Shown here: positions 49,583 to 58,281 of the stretch, piece after piece | How positions within the stretch are numbered: the first letter of the stretch is position 1 | Layout: the number at the start of each line of letters is the position of its first letter | Assembly: GCA_020637855.1 (NCBI GenBank) | Contig: JACKJR010000003.1 | Location: 252,342 to 316,341, forward strand | Direction: 5' to 3' | Origin: Rhodobiaceae bacterium | GTDB taxonomy: Bacteria > Pseudomonadota > Alphaproteobacteria > Rhizobiales > Tepidamorphaceae | Length of the DNA: 64,000 bases | Notes under the pieces: generated by a model | What the model was told of the DNA's origin: nothing | The model's database searches: none | What the model saw: the letters and a program-made list of their open reading frames with translations, nothing else | Program-made: the position numbers and the translations under genes

Positions 49583-51706
49583 ATGTCTCTCGCTATCTGG
49601 GCTATTATCGCCTGCGGCGCGCTGTCGATCGTATACGGCGTGTGGGCGATCAAGTCGGTGGTTTCGGCGGATGCCGGAACGGACCGCATGCAGGAGATCG
49701 CTTCCGCGATCGCCGAAGGTGCGCAGGCTTATCTGCGCCGTCAGTATTCGACCATTGCCATTGTCGGCGTGGTGATCTTTGCACTGGTTGCCTGGCTGCT
49801 CGGCATTCTCGTTGCCATCGGTTTCGCCATCGGCGCGATCCTGTCGGCTGCTGCCGGCTTCATCGGCATGAACGTGTCGGTGCGCGCCAATGTACGCACC
49901 GCGCAGGCGGCGACCAAGTCGCTCGGCGAAGGTCTCGAGATCGCGTTCAAGTCGGGCGCCGTCACGGGCCTGTTCGTTGCCGGTCTCGCGCTGCTTGGCG
50001 TCACAGTCTATTTCGGCATCCTGACCGGGCCGCTCGGCTATGACGTTACCAGCCGCACGGTGATCGACGCGCTTGTCGCACTCGGTTTCGGCGCCTCGCT
50101 GATCTCGATCTTTGCCCGTCTCGGCGGTGGCATCTTCACCAAGGGTGCGGACGTCGGCGGCGACATGGTCGGCAAGGTTGAAGCGGGTATCCCGGAAGAT
50201 GATCCGCGCAACCCGGCCACAATTGCCGACAACGTCGGCGACAATGTTGGCGACTGCGCCGGCATGGCCGCCGACCTGTTCGAGACCTACGCGGTGACCG
50301 CTGTCGCCACCATGGTTCTCGCCGCGATCGCCTTCACCGATCCCGCCATGAAGCTTGCCGGCATGATCTATCCGCTGGCAATCGGCGGTGCTTGCGTCGT
50401 GACCTCGATCATCGGCACGTTCTTCGTCAAGCTCGGGGCCAACAACTCGATCATGGGCGCGCTCTACAAGGGCTTCATCGCCACGGCGCTCTTGTCGCTG
50501 GTTGCGCTGATCCCGGTGACCTACCTCACCTTTGGCGGGTTCGGCGTGAAGATCATGACCACTTCGGGTCTGCATTTCGCTCCGCTCAGCCTGTTCCTGT
50601 GCGGTATCGTCGGCCTTGTCGTGACCGGGTTGATCATCTGGGTGACGGAATACTACACCGGCACCGAGTACCGTCCCGTGCGCTCGATCGCGCAGGCTTC
50701 GGTGACCGGCCACGGCACCAACGTCATTCAGGGCCTTGCGGTGTCGCTTGAGGCAACCGCGATCCCCGCGATCATCATCATCGGCGGCATCATTGCAGCT
50801 TTCAATCTGGCGGGTCTGTATGGCATCGCGGTTGCGGTTGCCACGATGCTGGCTCTGGCTGGCATGGTTGTCGCGCTCGACGCCTTCGGCCCTGTCACGG
50901 ACAATGCCGGCGGCATCGCCGAAATGGCCGGCTTGCCGGACGAGGTGCGCAACACCACTGACGCGCTCGACGCGGTCGGCAACACCACGAAGGCCGTGAC
51001 CAAGGGCTATGCCATCGGCTCTGCCGGCATGGGCGCGCTGGTGCTGTTTGCCGCCTATACGCAGGATCTGAAGTTCTTCTCGGAGAACGCAACGCCTGGC
51101 AGTTACTTCGAGGGCGTCGACGTATCCTTCTCGCTCAGCGACCCCTATGTCGTTGTCGGCCTGCTGTTCGGCGGCCTGCTGCCGTATCTGTTCGGTGGCA
51201 TGTCGATGACTGCGGTCGGCCGTGCCGCGCAGGCGGTGGTTGAGGAAGTGCGTCAGCAGTTCAAGGAAAAGCCGGGCATCATGGAAGGCAAGGAACGGCC
51301 TGACTATGGCCGCGCCGTGGACATGCTGACCCGTGCCGCGATCAAGGAGATGATCGTGCCATCGATGCTGCCGGTGTTCTCTCCGATCGTCCTGTATTTC
51401 GTGATCCTGGCGATCGCTGGCAAATCGGCTGCGTTCTCGGCTGTCGGTGCGATGCTGCTCGGCGTGATCGTCACGGGCCTGTTCGTCGCCATCTCTATGA
51501 CGGCGGGCGGCGGTGCCTGGGACAACGCCAAGAAGTTCATCGAGGACGGCAATCACGGCGGCAAGGGTTCCGAAGCCCATAAGGCCGCTGTGACCGGCGA
51601 CACGGTGGGTGATCCTTACAAGGATACCGCTGGTCCGGCCGTCAACCCGATGATCAAGATCACGAACATCGTGGCTCTTCTGCTGCTGGCGATCCTGGCC
51701 CACTAA
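49583..51706 (+). CDS. hppA: Proton-translocating membrane pyrophosphatase, potassium-independent type
   Basis: A 707-residue integral membrane pump (about 16 helices) that couples pyrophosphate hydrolysis to proton export. The catalytic loops are DVGGDMVGKVEAGIPEDDPRNP, DNVGDNVGDCAG, and TDNAGGIAEMAGL with GDTVGDPYKDTAGPA near the C-terminus. Lys470 in GNTTKAVTKG marks the potassium-independent class, like that of Rhodospirillum rubrum. It is a single-gene unit behind a 271-base leader and ends at a strong terminator. Codon use is biased toward highly expressed forms. Confidence 0.97.
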   Translation: MSLAIWAIIACGALSIVYGVWAIKSVVSADAGTDRMQEIASAIAEGAQAYLRRQYSTIAIVGVVIFALVAWLLGILVAIGFAIGAILSAAAGFIGMNVSVRANVRTAQAATKSLGEGLEIAFKSGAVTGLFVAGLALLGVTVYFGILTGPLGYDVTSRTVIDALVALGFGASLISIFARLGGGIFTKGADVGGDMVGKVEAGIPEDDPRNPATIADNVGDNVGDCAGMAADLFETYAVTAVATMVLAAIAFTDPAMKLAGMIYPLAIGGACVVTSIIGTFFVKLGANNSIMGALYKGFIATALLSLVALIPVTYLTFGGFGVKIMTTSGLHFAPLSLFLCGIVGLVVTGLIIWVTEYYTGTEYRPVRSIAQASVTGHGTNVIQGLAVSLEATAIPAIIIIGGIIAAFNLAGLYGIAVAVATMLALAGMVVALDAFGPVTDNAGGIAEMAGLPDEVRNTTDALDAVGNTTKAVTKGYAIGSAGMGALVLFAAYTQDLKFFSENATPGSYFEGVDVSFSLSDPYVVVGLLFGGLLPYLFGGMSMTAVGRAAQAVVEEVRQQFKEKPGIMEGKERPDYGRAVDMLTRAAIKEMIVPSMLPVFSPIVLYFVILAIAGKSAAFSAVGAMLLGVIVTGLFVAISMTAGGGAWDNAKKFIEDGNHGGKGSEAHKAAVTGDTVGDPYKDTAGPAVNPMIKITNIVALLLLAILAH

Positions 51707-51734
51707 GCAGGCTCACCACGGCCACTGAAACGAC

Positions 51735-51777
51735 AAACCCCGCGAGGCCTGAGGCTTCGCGGGGTTTTTATTTTTTT
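51735..51777. terminator. Terminator between hppA and bamE (convergent)
   Basis: AAACCCCGCGA pairs with TCGCGGGGTTT, extended inward to a 16-base-pair stem with a TGA loop, followed by TTATTTTTTT on the plus strand. It is strong for hppA; on the other strand the T run is short. Confidence 0.92.
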
Positions 51778-51806
51778 GCTGTTTCAGCGTTGGCAAGAAG
51801 GCAGGG

Positions 51807-52364
51807 CTAGCTGCCAAACGGATTGGACATGCGGCTTGCGCGCAGGAGTTGCTCGAGGAAGGTCAGTTCACTGCCCGTCGTCGGTGTCTTGCGGCTGATG
51901 AAGTCGAAGACGCGGCCATCCTGAAGGCCGTAATTTGCGATGCGCGTGACACGTTCGTCTTTGTCGAAATAAACCGCCAGAACCTGCTGATCCGTCACGC
52001 GCGGGCGGAGGAAGGCCGTCTGCTTCACCTGCTGCGAGATGTAGTAATAGACCTCGCCGTCAAAGGTGCCGGTTGTGGATGGTGTGCCCAGAACGAAATC
52101 GACCTGGTCCTTGCTGGCGCCGATCGGCACCTGTTCAAGCTGTTGCTGCGAGAACTGATAACCGTGCTGGCGGGTTTCCGTCACCGACAAATTCGGCGCC
52201 TGAATTCTTGGTGCCCGCATGTCAGACAGGTTCAACTGTCCCGGCCGCGGAAATGATGGTCCATCCGAGCACGCGGCAAGCATCAAGGTTGCTGTGCCTG
52301 CGAGCAGGCTGAGCCCGATCCGGCGGCTGGCTGATGATCCTGTACTCACTGAATATCCGTCCAA
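51807..52364 (-). CDS. bamE: Outer-membrane assembly lipoprotein BamE (SmpA/OmlA)
   Basis: A 185-residue lipoprotein of the barrel-assembly complex. The signal peptide ends in the lipobox MLAAC. The SmpA/OmlA domain starts near PNLSVTETRQHGYQFSQQQ and carries VPIGASKDQVDFVLGTPS, the family signature, then GEVYYYISQQ. It is transcribed away from the ubiquinol-cytochrome c chaperone gene and toward the hppA terminator. It belongs functionally with the porin. Confidence 0.92.
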   Translation of the reverse strand: MDGYSVSTGSSASRRIGLSLLAGTATLMLAACSDGPSFPRPGQLNLSDMRAPRIQAPNLSVTETRQHGYQFSQQQLEQVPIGASKDQVDFVLGTPSTTGTFDGEVYYYISQQVKQTAFLRPRVTDQQVLAVYFDKDERVTRIANYGLQDGRVFDFISRKTPTTGSELTFLEQLLRASRMSNPFGS

Positions 52365-52502
52365 ATTCTGACTGACGGTGCAATCGCGGCTGGCGACATG
52401 AGGCGTTCCGTCGCTATATGTGCACCGGCCCCGTGTTTGCCGTATCGCGGTGTCGCGATATTTGCAACATGCCCGATCCCATCAACCGTACCGGCTGAGT
52501 TC

Positions 52503-53084
52503 ATGCTTAACGCCATTTTCCGCTGCCTCTTCAATCGCTCTTCCGGCGAATCCCCTTACGGAGACGACAGAAAAACAGCGTCTGCCGTCTACGCATCAAT
52601 CGTGGCGCAAGCACGGCAGCCAGTATTTTACACAAGCCTTGGTGTGCCGGACACACCTACCGGGCGTTTCGAGATGATTGTTGCTCATGCAACGCTTGTG
52701 TTCCGGCACCTGAAAGGTTCTGAAGAACTGGATGAAGCGGGGCAGGCCGTTTTCGATCTCTTCTTCGCCGATATGGACAGGTCGCTGCGTGAACTGGGGG
52801 TAGGCGATCTTTCCGTGCCCAAACAGATCAAGCGCATGGGGCAGGCGTTCTACGGCCATGCCGCGGTTTATGCCAAGGCGCTTGATGCCGGTGACGAGGA
52901 CGCGCTTTGCGAGGCCGTGAAAGGCAATCTTCTTGCAACGGCGGATCAAACGCCGCATTTGCAGAACCATGCGCGCCGTATTGCCGGATACATGATGGCC
53001 TGCGATGCCTTTTTGCGTGATGAGGATGCCGGCATGATCATGAAAGGCGAAATCGCATGGCCGGATGTTCCGGCGGAAACGTGA
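52503..53084 (+). CDS. Ubiquinol-cytochrome c chaperone family protein (CBP3/UQCC1-like)
   Basis: A 193-residue protein related to the mitochondrial assembly factor CBP3, which helps build the cytochrome bc1 complex. GRFEMIVAHATLVFRHLK and AVFDLFFADMDRSLRELGVGD are the family blocks. The start at 52503 is chosen; an upstream frame from 52398 adds non-conserved sequence. Its TGA overlaps the ATG of the DUF177 gene (TGATG). Confidence 0.88.
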   Translation: MLNAIFRCLFNRSSGESPYGDDRKTASAVYASIVAQARQPVFYTSLGVPDTPTGRFEMIVAHATLVFRHLKGSEELDEAGQAVFDLFFADMDRSLRELGVGDLSVPKQIKRMGQAFYGHAAVYAKALDAGDEDALCEAVKGNLLATADQTPHLQNHARRIAGYMMACDAFLRDEDAGMIMKGEIAWPDVPAET

Positions 53085-53629
53085 TGGAATTTGCCATGAG
53101 TAAAGGCGGCTCTCTTTCATTTTCGGATTTTAACCTGCGCATCGATGCCCAGTCCGTGCCGCGTACGGGGCAGCACGTCAAATTCACCGCAAACGCAGAA
53201 GCACTTGAAGATATCGCCAAGACGCTCGGTATCGCTGCAGCACATGCGGTTACGGGCGATCTGGACATTCGCCCCTGGGGGCGTGGCGGCTACCGCGTCG
53301 AGGGCGAAGTCGTGGCCGATGTGGCGCAGCTTTGCGTCGTTACGCTCGAACCGGTCGATGAGCATATACACGAAGCCGTTTCGCTGACATTCATGCCGGC
53401 GAAAGCCGATGAAGCACACGAAGCGCAAGCGGACGAGCATGAAATCGACGATTTCGAGCCATTGGAAGATGGCTTTATTCCCCTTGGCGCAGCCATTCGC
53501 GACACCGTATCGCTCGCGCTGAATCCGTATCCGCGCGCTGAAGGCGTGGAACTGCCTGAGCAGCAGGAAGAGCGCGACGGGAGCGATTCACCATTTGCTG
53601 CGTTGCGAAAACTAAAACAGGATAATTGA
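53084..53629 (+). CDS. DUF177 (YceD-family) protein
   Basis: A 181-residue protein of the YceD family. A conserved central part contains the pattern VVADVAQLCVVTLEPVDEHI, where the usual CxRCL-type site is reduced to a single Cys; the C-terminus has PLGAAIRDTVSLALNPYPR. Family members are linked to 23S rRNA accumulation and often sit next to rpmF and plsX; here rpmF is absent but plsX follows. The start may alternatively be the ATG at 53096. Confidence 0.85.
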   Translation: MEFAMSKGGSLSFSDFNLRIDAQSVPRTGQHVKFTANAEALEDIAKTLGIAAAHAVTGDLDIRPWGRGGYRVEGEVVADVAQLCVVTLEPVDEHIHEAVSLTFMPAKADEAHEAQADEHEIDDFEPLEDGFIPLGAAIRDTVSLALNPYPRAEGVELPEQQEERDGSDSPFAALRKLKQDN

Positions 53630-53658
53630 CCGGTTTTGGTGCGTGAGAAAAATGCTGC

Positions 53659-53686
53659 TTGTGTCAGTATCGTGACTTGTTATTGT
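53659..53686 (+). promoter_or_regulatory. Candidate promoter upstream of plsX
   Basis: TTGTGT (53659-53664), a 16-base spacer and TATTGT (53681-53686). It would give a leader of about 180 bases for plsX that contains the tandem 16-base repeat. Confidence 0.4.
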
Positions 53687-53818
53687 CCGTCCGCCTTCGG
53701 CTGGGGGCAGTTGACCGTTAAGGGCAAGCTGGGGCATTGCTGGCAGCATGGAGCGGTGTCGACATGGTGCCTGCAACTGCGACCGCTCTGCACGGCCCCG
53801 CGCCAAGCGCGGTAACGG

Positions 53819-53850
53819 ATAAACAACAAGACAAATAAACAACAAGACAA
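53819..53850. repeat. Two perfect tandem copies of a 16-base unit
   Basis: ATAAACAACAAGACAA occurs twice in direct succession (53819-53834 and 53835-53850), 24 bases before the plsX start. It is A/C-rich and unstructured, in contrast to the GC-rich surroundings. Confidence 0.85.
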
Positions 53851-53874
53851 ACGGCAGAGCCTCGCGAAGCAAAC

Positions 53875-54936
53875 ATGTCCGGTTTTCCGACGATAGCCAT
53901 TGATGCGATGGGCGGCGACTTCGGTCCCGAAACCATTGTTGCCGGCTGTGCTGTTGCGCGCGAGCGCAGGCCCGACACGCGATTTCTGCTTTTCGGTGAC
54001 GAGGCGCTGGTCAAACCGGAGCTCGACAAGCATCCCAAGCTTGCGGCCGTCACGGAGCTTGAACATACCGATGTGGCAATCCGCATGGATGACAAGCCGA
54101 GCCAGGCGCTGCGCAAGGGGCGCTGGCGCTCGAGCATGTGGCTGGCGCTGGATGCGGTGCGTTCGGGGAATGCCGCTCTTGCGGTTTCAGCCGGCAATAC
54201 CGGCGCTCTGATGGCGATGTCGAAGTTCTGCTTGCGCACGCTGTCAGGGGTCGAACGGCCGGCAATTGCCGCGATCTGGCCAACCCTCAGGGGCGAAAGC
54301 ATCGTTCTCGATGTTGGTGCAACGATTGGTTCGGATGCAAACCAACTCGTCGATTTCGCGGTGATGGGCGAGGCAATGGCGCGCTCTGTTTTCGGCATCG
54401 ACCGGCCGACCGTCGGTTTGCTCAATATCGGCGTGGAAGAGGTCAAGGGCCTTGAGATGATCAAGGACGCGGGGCGCATTCTGCGCAACTCCGATCTTCC
54501 CATGCATTACGCGGGGTTTGTCGAAGGCGACGATATTGGCAAGGGCACAGTCGATGTCGTGGTCACGGAAGGATTTACGGGCAACATCGCTTTGAAGACG
54601 GCAGAAGGCACCGCCAAGCAGATGGCTGAATATCTGCGATCGGCAATGGGCCGCAGCCTGATGTCGCGCATAGGTTACATTTTTGCCAAGTCCGCGTTCG
54701 ATACGCTGCGGGCGAAGATGGACCCGCGCAAGGTCAATGGCGGTGTTTTTCTCGGCCTCAACGGCATTGTGATCAAAAGCCATGGCGGCGCCGATGCGGA
54801 AGGCTTCGCCAGCGCGGTCACGCTGGGCCGGGACATTGCCGAGAACGACCTTCTGCAAAAGATTACCGATGATCTGGAGCAATATCGCCGGGATCAAAAT
54901 CTGAATATGAAGATTGCTGGAGATATGGCTTCGTGA
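53875..54936 (+). CDS. plsX: Phosphate acyltransferase PlsX
   Basis: A 353-residue peripheral membrane enzyme that makes acyl-phosphate from acyl-ACP for phospholipid synthesis. IAIDAMGGDFGPETIVAG at the start and MHYAGFVEGDDIGKGTVDVVVTEGFTGNIALKT in the second half are diagnostic. Its TGA overlaps the GTG start of fabH (GTGA). The plsX-fabH-ihfA order is conserved in this group. Confidence 0.97.
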   Translation: MSGFPTIAIDAMGGDFGPETIVAGCAVARERRPDTRFLLFGDEALVKPELDKHPKLAAVTELEHTDVAIRMDDKPSQALRKGRWRSSMWLALDAVRSGNAALAVSAGNTGALMAMSKFCLRTLSGVERPAIAAIWPTLRGESIVLDVGATIGSDANQLVDFAVMGEAMARSVFGIDRPTVGLLNIGVEEVKGLEMIKDAGRILRNSDLPMHYAGFVEGDDIGKGTVDVVVTEGFTGNIALKTAEGTAKQMAEYLRSAMGRSLMSRIGYIFAKSAFDTLRAKMDPRKVNGGVFLGLNGIVIKSHGGADAEGFASAVTLGRDIAENDLLQKITDDLEQYRRDQNLNMKIAGDMAS

Positions 54937-55907
54937 GTTCTGTTCGTTCAGTTGTGCGTGGCACGGGTTCATATCTGCCGGCACGTGTCCTTACCAATGC
55001 GGCCATGGAGAGCATGGTTGCAACGAGTGATGCATGGATCCGTCAGCGTACGGGTATTGGTGCGCGGCATATCGCTGCCGAAGGTGAATACACGTCCGAC
55101 CTGGCGACGGCAGCGGCCAAGGCTGCCCTCGAAAGCGCAGGGATCGATGCATCCGAGATCGATCTGATCGTGCTCGCGACAGCAACGCCGGACCTGACGT
55201 TTCCGGCGACCGCCGTAACCGTTCAGGAGAGGCTGGGCATCGAGCAGGGCTTTGCGTTCGATTTGCAGGCGGTGTGTTCCGGTTTCGTCTATGCGCTGAC
55301 CAATGCCGATGCCTTGCTGAAAGCCGGGCAGGCCAAGAAAGCGCTGGTGATCGGCGCCGAGACGTTTTCACGTATCCTGGACTGGAGTGACCGCACGACC
55401 TGTGTGCTGTTCGGCGATGGCGCCGGTGCGGTCGTTCTGGAAGCTGTCGAGGAAAGCGAAGCGGGCGGGCGTGGCCTGCTGTCGTGCGATTTGCGGGCCG
55501 ATGGCAGGTTCCGCGACAAGCTCTATGTCGATGGCGGGCCCTCAACGACGCAGACGGCAGGCCATCTGCGGATGGAAGGCCGCGAGGTCTTCAAGCAGGC
55601 CGTTGGCCTCGTCCATGGAGTCGTGGAACGGACACTGCAAAAGGCCGGTGTCACGGCCGACGATCTTGACTGGTTCGTGCCCCATCAGGCCAACCGGCGC
55701 ATCATCGATGCGACCGCCAGGAAATTCGACTGGCCGGAAGAAAAGATTGTCGTGACGGTTGAGGGGCACGGAAATACGTCTGCTGCGTCGATACCTCTGG
55801 CGTTGGATGTTGCCGTGCGCGATGGGCGTATCAAGCAGGGGGACCTGGTGCTCGTGGAAGCGCTTGGCGGCGGGTTTACCTGGGGTGCGGCACTGGTGCG
55901 CTGGTAG
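54933..55907 (+). CDS. fabH: Beta-ketoacyl-[acyl-carrier-protein] synthase III
   Basis: A 324-residue condensing enzyme that starts fatty-acid synthesis from acetyl-CoA and malonyl-ACP. The catalytic triad is visible: Cys115 (LQAVCSGFVYAL), His in FVPHQANRRI and Asn in EGHGNTSAAS. It begins with GTG overlapping plsX by 4 bases. A 286-base gap follows before ihfA. Confidence 0.97.
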   Translation: MSSVRSVVRGTGSYLPARVLTNAAMESMVATSDAWIRQRTGIGARHIAAEGEYTSDLATAAAKAALESAGIDASEIDLIVLATATPDLTFPATAVTVQERLGIEQGFAFDLQAVCSGFVYALTNADALLKAGQAKKALVIGAETFSRILDWSDRTTCVLFGDGAGAVVLEAVEESEAGGRGLLSCDLRADGRFRDKLYVDGGPSTTQTAGHLRMEGREVFKQAVGLVHGVVERTLQKAGVTADDLDWFVPHQANRRIIDATARKFDWPEEKIVVTVEGHGNTSAASIPLALDVAVRDGRIKQGDLVLVEALGGGFTWGAALVRW

Positions 55908-56088
55908 CACGCTATCGGGCGGCAAGTGATTCCGGAATATGCGTCTGAAACATTCGGAACCTGGAATTTCAAACGAAAATTACTGCCAAATTCAGATTAA
56001 ATTTTAGGCGCTAACCGGGCTGAAGTGCGTACAGGACACAGTGCGTATCAAAACTGCGTTTTTCATCCGCTGAAGCACGTATGATGCG

Positions 56089-56117
56089 TTGACCATCGTT
56101 CCCGGCCTTCTTACGAT
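56089..56117 (+). promoter_or_regulatory. Sigma-70-type promoter for ihfA
   Basis: TTGACC (56089-56094), a 17-base spacer and TACGAT (56112-56117), 77 bases before the ihfA start. AT-rich DNA at 55960-56005 lies upstream and could serve as an UP-like element or an IHF autoregulatory site. Confidence 0.65.
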
Positions 56118-56193
56118 GCGCGCGCAATCGGGGCTGAACTGGCTGTGCGTCAAATTGGCATGCACAATCAATGATGTGGCGGAGGCTGTTGCA

Positions 56194-56505
56194 ATGCCGG
56201 GGCGCACAATCACCCGCGCTGACCTGTGTGAGGCTGTTTACCGGAAAGTAGGCCTGTCACGCGCGGAATCAGCCGAGTTGGTCGAAATGTTGATCGATGA
56301 GATCATTGAAACCCTTGAACGCGGAGAGAATGTGAAGCTCTCCGGTTTCGGGTCATTCATGCTGCGCGACAAGGGGCAGCGTATAGGGCGCAATCCGAAA
56401 ACGGGTGTTGAAGTGCCGATCGCGCCACGGCGTGTCATGGTATTCAAGCCCAGTCCGGTGATGAAGGCACGCATGAACGGTGCCGATGATGCCGGTGAAG
56501 AATAG
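56194..56505 (+). CDS. ihfA: Integration host factor subunit alpha
   Basis: A 103-residue DNA-bending protein of the HU/IHF family. TRADLCEAVYRKVGLSRAESAELVE is the N-terminal helical part; the DNA-binding arm carries VKLSGFGSFMLRDKGQRIGRNPKTG and the tip PRRVMVFKPS. The start at 56194 follows GGAGG at 56181; longer frames are rejected. The MerR-like gene follows by 31 bases. Confidence 0.95.
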   Translation: MPGRTITRADLCEAVYRKVGLSRAESAELVEMLIDEIIETLERGENVKLSGFGSFMLRDKGQRIGRNPKTGVEVPIAPRRVMVFKPSPVMKARMNGADDAGEE

Positions 56506-56536
56506 ATCTTGATCGAACCGGGGGTGTAGGTCGCAG

Positions 56537-57355
56537 ATGATGGCCGACAAAGGTCCCGACGCATTCAGGACGATCAGCGAGGTTGCCGACGACCTCGATG
56601 TTCCGCAGCACGTTCTCCGCTTCTGGGAAACGCGGTTTTCCCAGATCAAGCCGATGAAACGCGGCGGTGGGCGCAGGTATTACCGGCCTGATGATGTCGA
56701 TCTCCTGCGCGGTATTCGCAAGCTTCTTTATGGGGATGGTTACACGATCAAGGGCGTCCAGCGGATCTTGAAGGATCGCGGTATTCGCCATGTCATATCC
56801 GTTGGAGCAGGGCAGGCTGTACAAGTCGAAGAAGCAGAACCTGCTTCGTCTGCAACCACGGATGTCCCAAGGCCACCAGCTCGCCCGGTTGCTGCTCCAG
56901 AGGCGCCGCCGCTCGTTTCTTCACCTCCGGTCGTTTCTTCACCTCCGGTAGTTGCGGAGGAAGAAAAAACGGTATCCATGGATGCGGAACCGGAACAGCC
57001 ATCCCCCGCGCCTTTGGCGCAGGCAAGTCCGGCGCCTTCTCCCGCGCCTCAACCTGCAAAAGAGCCCGTCAGCGCGCCTGGCAGTGATGCGCCTCCAATT
57101 CCGCGACTCGATTCACTGCGCATATTCGCTCACGACCGTGTTGCAACGCCTGCGCAACCTGTATCCGCACCCAAGGCTGTCCCGGCCGAGCTGCATGAGG
57201 CGCGAGAACCCGTTGCGCAGCCGGCTCCCGTGGCTGTTCCTGCAGTTGGGCAGGTCGGGCAGGCCCTGACCGCGGAAGATATCCGTAGACTGCAGGCGGC
57301 GTTGTTCGAGTTGGGAGAATGCAGGCAACTGCTGACGGAAGCCCTGAAGCGTTAG
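56537..57355 (+). CDS. MerR-family regulator with long Pro-rich tail
   Basis: A 272-residue protein. Residues 10-80 form a MerR winged helix (FRTISEVADDLDVPQHVLRFWETRF then GRRYYRPDDVDLLRGI), with the substitution pattern typical of the alphaproteobacterial regulator found beside ihfA. The next 150 residues are a low-complexity Pro/Ala/Val/Glu-rich tail with a tandem repeat (VSSPPV twice), and the last 25 residues form an amphipathic helix (LTAEDIRRLQAALFELGECR). No effector cysteine cluster is seen. Target genes are unknown. Confidence 0.88.
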   Translation: MMADKGPDAFRTISEVADDLDVPQHVLRFWETRFSQIKPMKRGGGRRYYRPDDVDLLRGIRKLLYGDGYTIKGVQRILKDRGIRHVISVGAGQAVQVEEAEPASSATTDVPRPPARPVAAPEAPPLVSSPPVVSSPPVVAEEEKTVSMDAEPEQPSPAPLAQASPAPSPAPQPAKEPVSAPGSDAPPIPRLDSLRIFAHDRVATPAQPVSAPKAVPAELHEAREPVAQPAPVAVPAVGQVGQALTAEDIRRLQAALFELGECRQLLTEALKR

Positions 57356-57435
57356 GCTCCGGTTTCCGGTCTAAGCACAAACAATGCCTGATGCTCTTGC
57401 GTTGAACAGGACGAGCAGGTAATCCCTCCATCGCT

Positions 57436-57513
57436 CGGAGCGTGGCGCAGCCCGGTTAGCGCACCAGTCTGGGGGACTGGGGGTCGCAGGTTCGAATCCT
57501 GCCGCTCCGACCA
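57436..57513 (+). tRNA. tRNA-Pro (anticodon GGG), CCA encoded
   Basis: All arms pair: acceptor CGGAGCG/CGCTCCG, D stem GCGC/GCGC, anticodon stem CCAGT/ACTGG with loop CTGGGGG (anticodon GGG), T stem GCAGG/CCTGC with loop TTCGAAT, discriminator A and encoded CCA. It reads CCC and CCU codons for proline. Confidence 0.97.
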
Positions 57514-57545
57514 TTTCCATCACATGGCTTTTCAAGGTTCAGCTG

Positions 57546-58016
57546 TCAAAGTTCCCTGACGGCTGCGAGAACCTGCTCGGCATGGCCTGCGACTTTCACT
57601 TTCCGCCAAAGCTTGCGGACCACGCCATCCTTGTCGATCAGGAAGGTGGAGCGCTCGACACCCATATATTTGCGCCCGTACATGCTCTTTTCGATCCACA
57701 CGCCATAGGATTCGACCATCTGCCTGGATTCGTCCGATCCAAGCGCGATCCCCAACCCATGTTTCTTGTGGAACTTTGCATGCTTTTCGATGCTGTCGGG
57801 TGAAACGCCGAGAATTTTTGCACCTGCGTTGGTGAATTCGCCTAGAAGGCCGGTGAAATCCAGGGCTTCCCTGGTGCAGCCGCTCGTATCGTCCTTCGGG
57901 TAGAAGTAAAGAACGAGCGGAGAGCCGCGATACCCGGACAAGGTGGCTAGCGTTCCGTCATTGGTCGGGACCGTAAAATCGGGAGCCCTGCTGCCTTCGT
58001 TTACGGTTATTGCCAT
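57546..58016 (-). CDS. bcp: Thioredoxin-dependent thiol peroxidase (Bcp/PrxQ)
   Basis: A 156-residue peroxiredoxin. The peroxidatic Cys47 is in FYPKDDTSGCTREALDF; the second Cys found five residues later in E. coli Bcp is missing here (Leu), so a 1-Cys or intermolecular mechanism is implied. APDFTVPTNDG and YGVWIEKSMYGRKYMGVERSTFLIDKDG are family blocks. It converges with tRNA-Pro. Confidence 0.95.
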   Translation of the reverse strand: MAITVNEGSRAPDFTVPTNDGTLATLSGYRGSPLVLYFYPKDDTSGCTREALDFTGLLGEFTNAGAKILGVSPDSIEKHAKFHKKHGLGIALGSDESRQMVESYGVWIEKSMYGRKYMGVERSTFLIDKDGVVRKLWRKVKVAGHAEQVLAAVREL

Positions 58017-58141
58017 GATCTGCCTTCCTTTCGTCGGGTTTTAGGGGTCAAGGTTTCATTTGAAGTTATGCGAAACGCCGCTAGGGCGGGCTGCATGAAC
58101 TGGCCGGGCTTGTGAAGGCGTGGCGTGCTGTCCGGAGGGCT

Positions 58142-58169
58142 TTGGACAGTCCGCGATTCACCTTATGAA
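58142..58169 (+). promoter_or_regulatory. Possible promoter for the AsmA-like gene
   Basis: TTGGAC (58142-58147), a 16-base spacer and TATGAA (58164-58169) in the 265-base gap between bcp and the AsmA-like gene. Weak match; just upstream is a 6-base-pair hairpin CTGTCC/GGACAG (58128-58149) that overlaps the -35. Confidence 0.3.
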
Positions 58170-58281
58170 CGCAAATATTCGAACCGATGGAAATCGGGAA
58201 TCGGAGCCTTCACGGCTATCGGCTAAAATGCGAATTTACATGCCGTAAGGCACTGGAATCCGTTCGGGAGCAGAAACCGGA

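Noticed and set aside
49565..51703. A 712-codon open frame opposite hppA
   Set aside because: It mirrors a strongly codon-biased gene on the other strand. Its translation is rich in His, Arg, Asp and Gln without any domain, as expected from GC-rich third-position bias.
53798..53812. Hairpin CCGCGC/GCGCGG before plsX as a terminator
   Set aside because: The stem is 6 base pairs with no T run after it.
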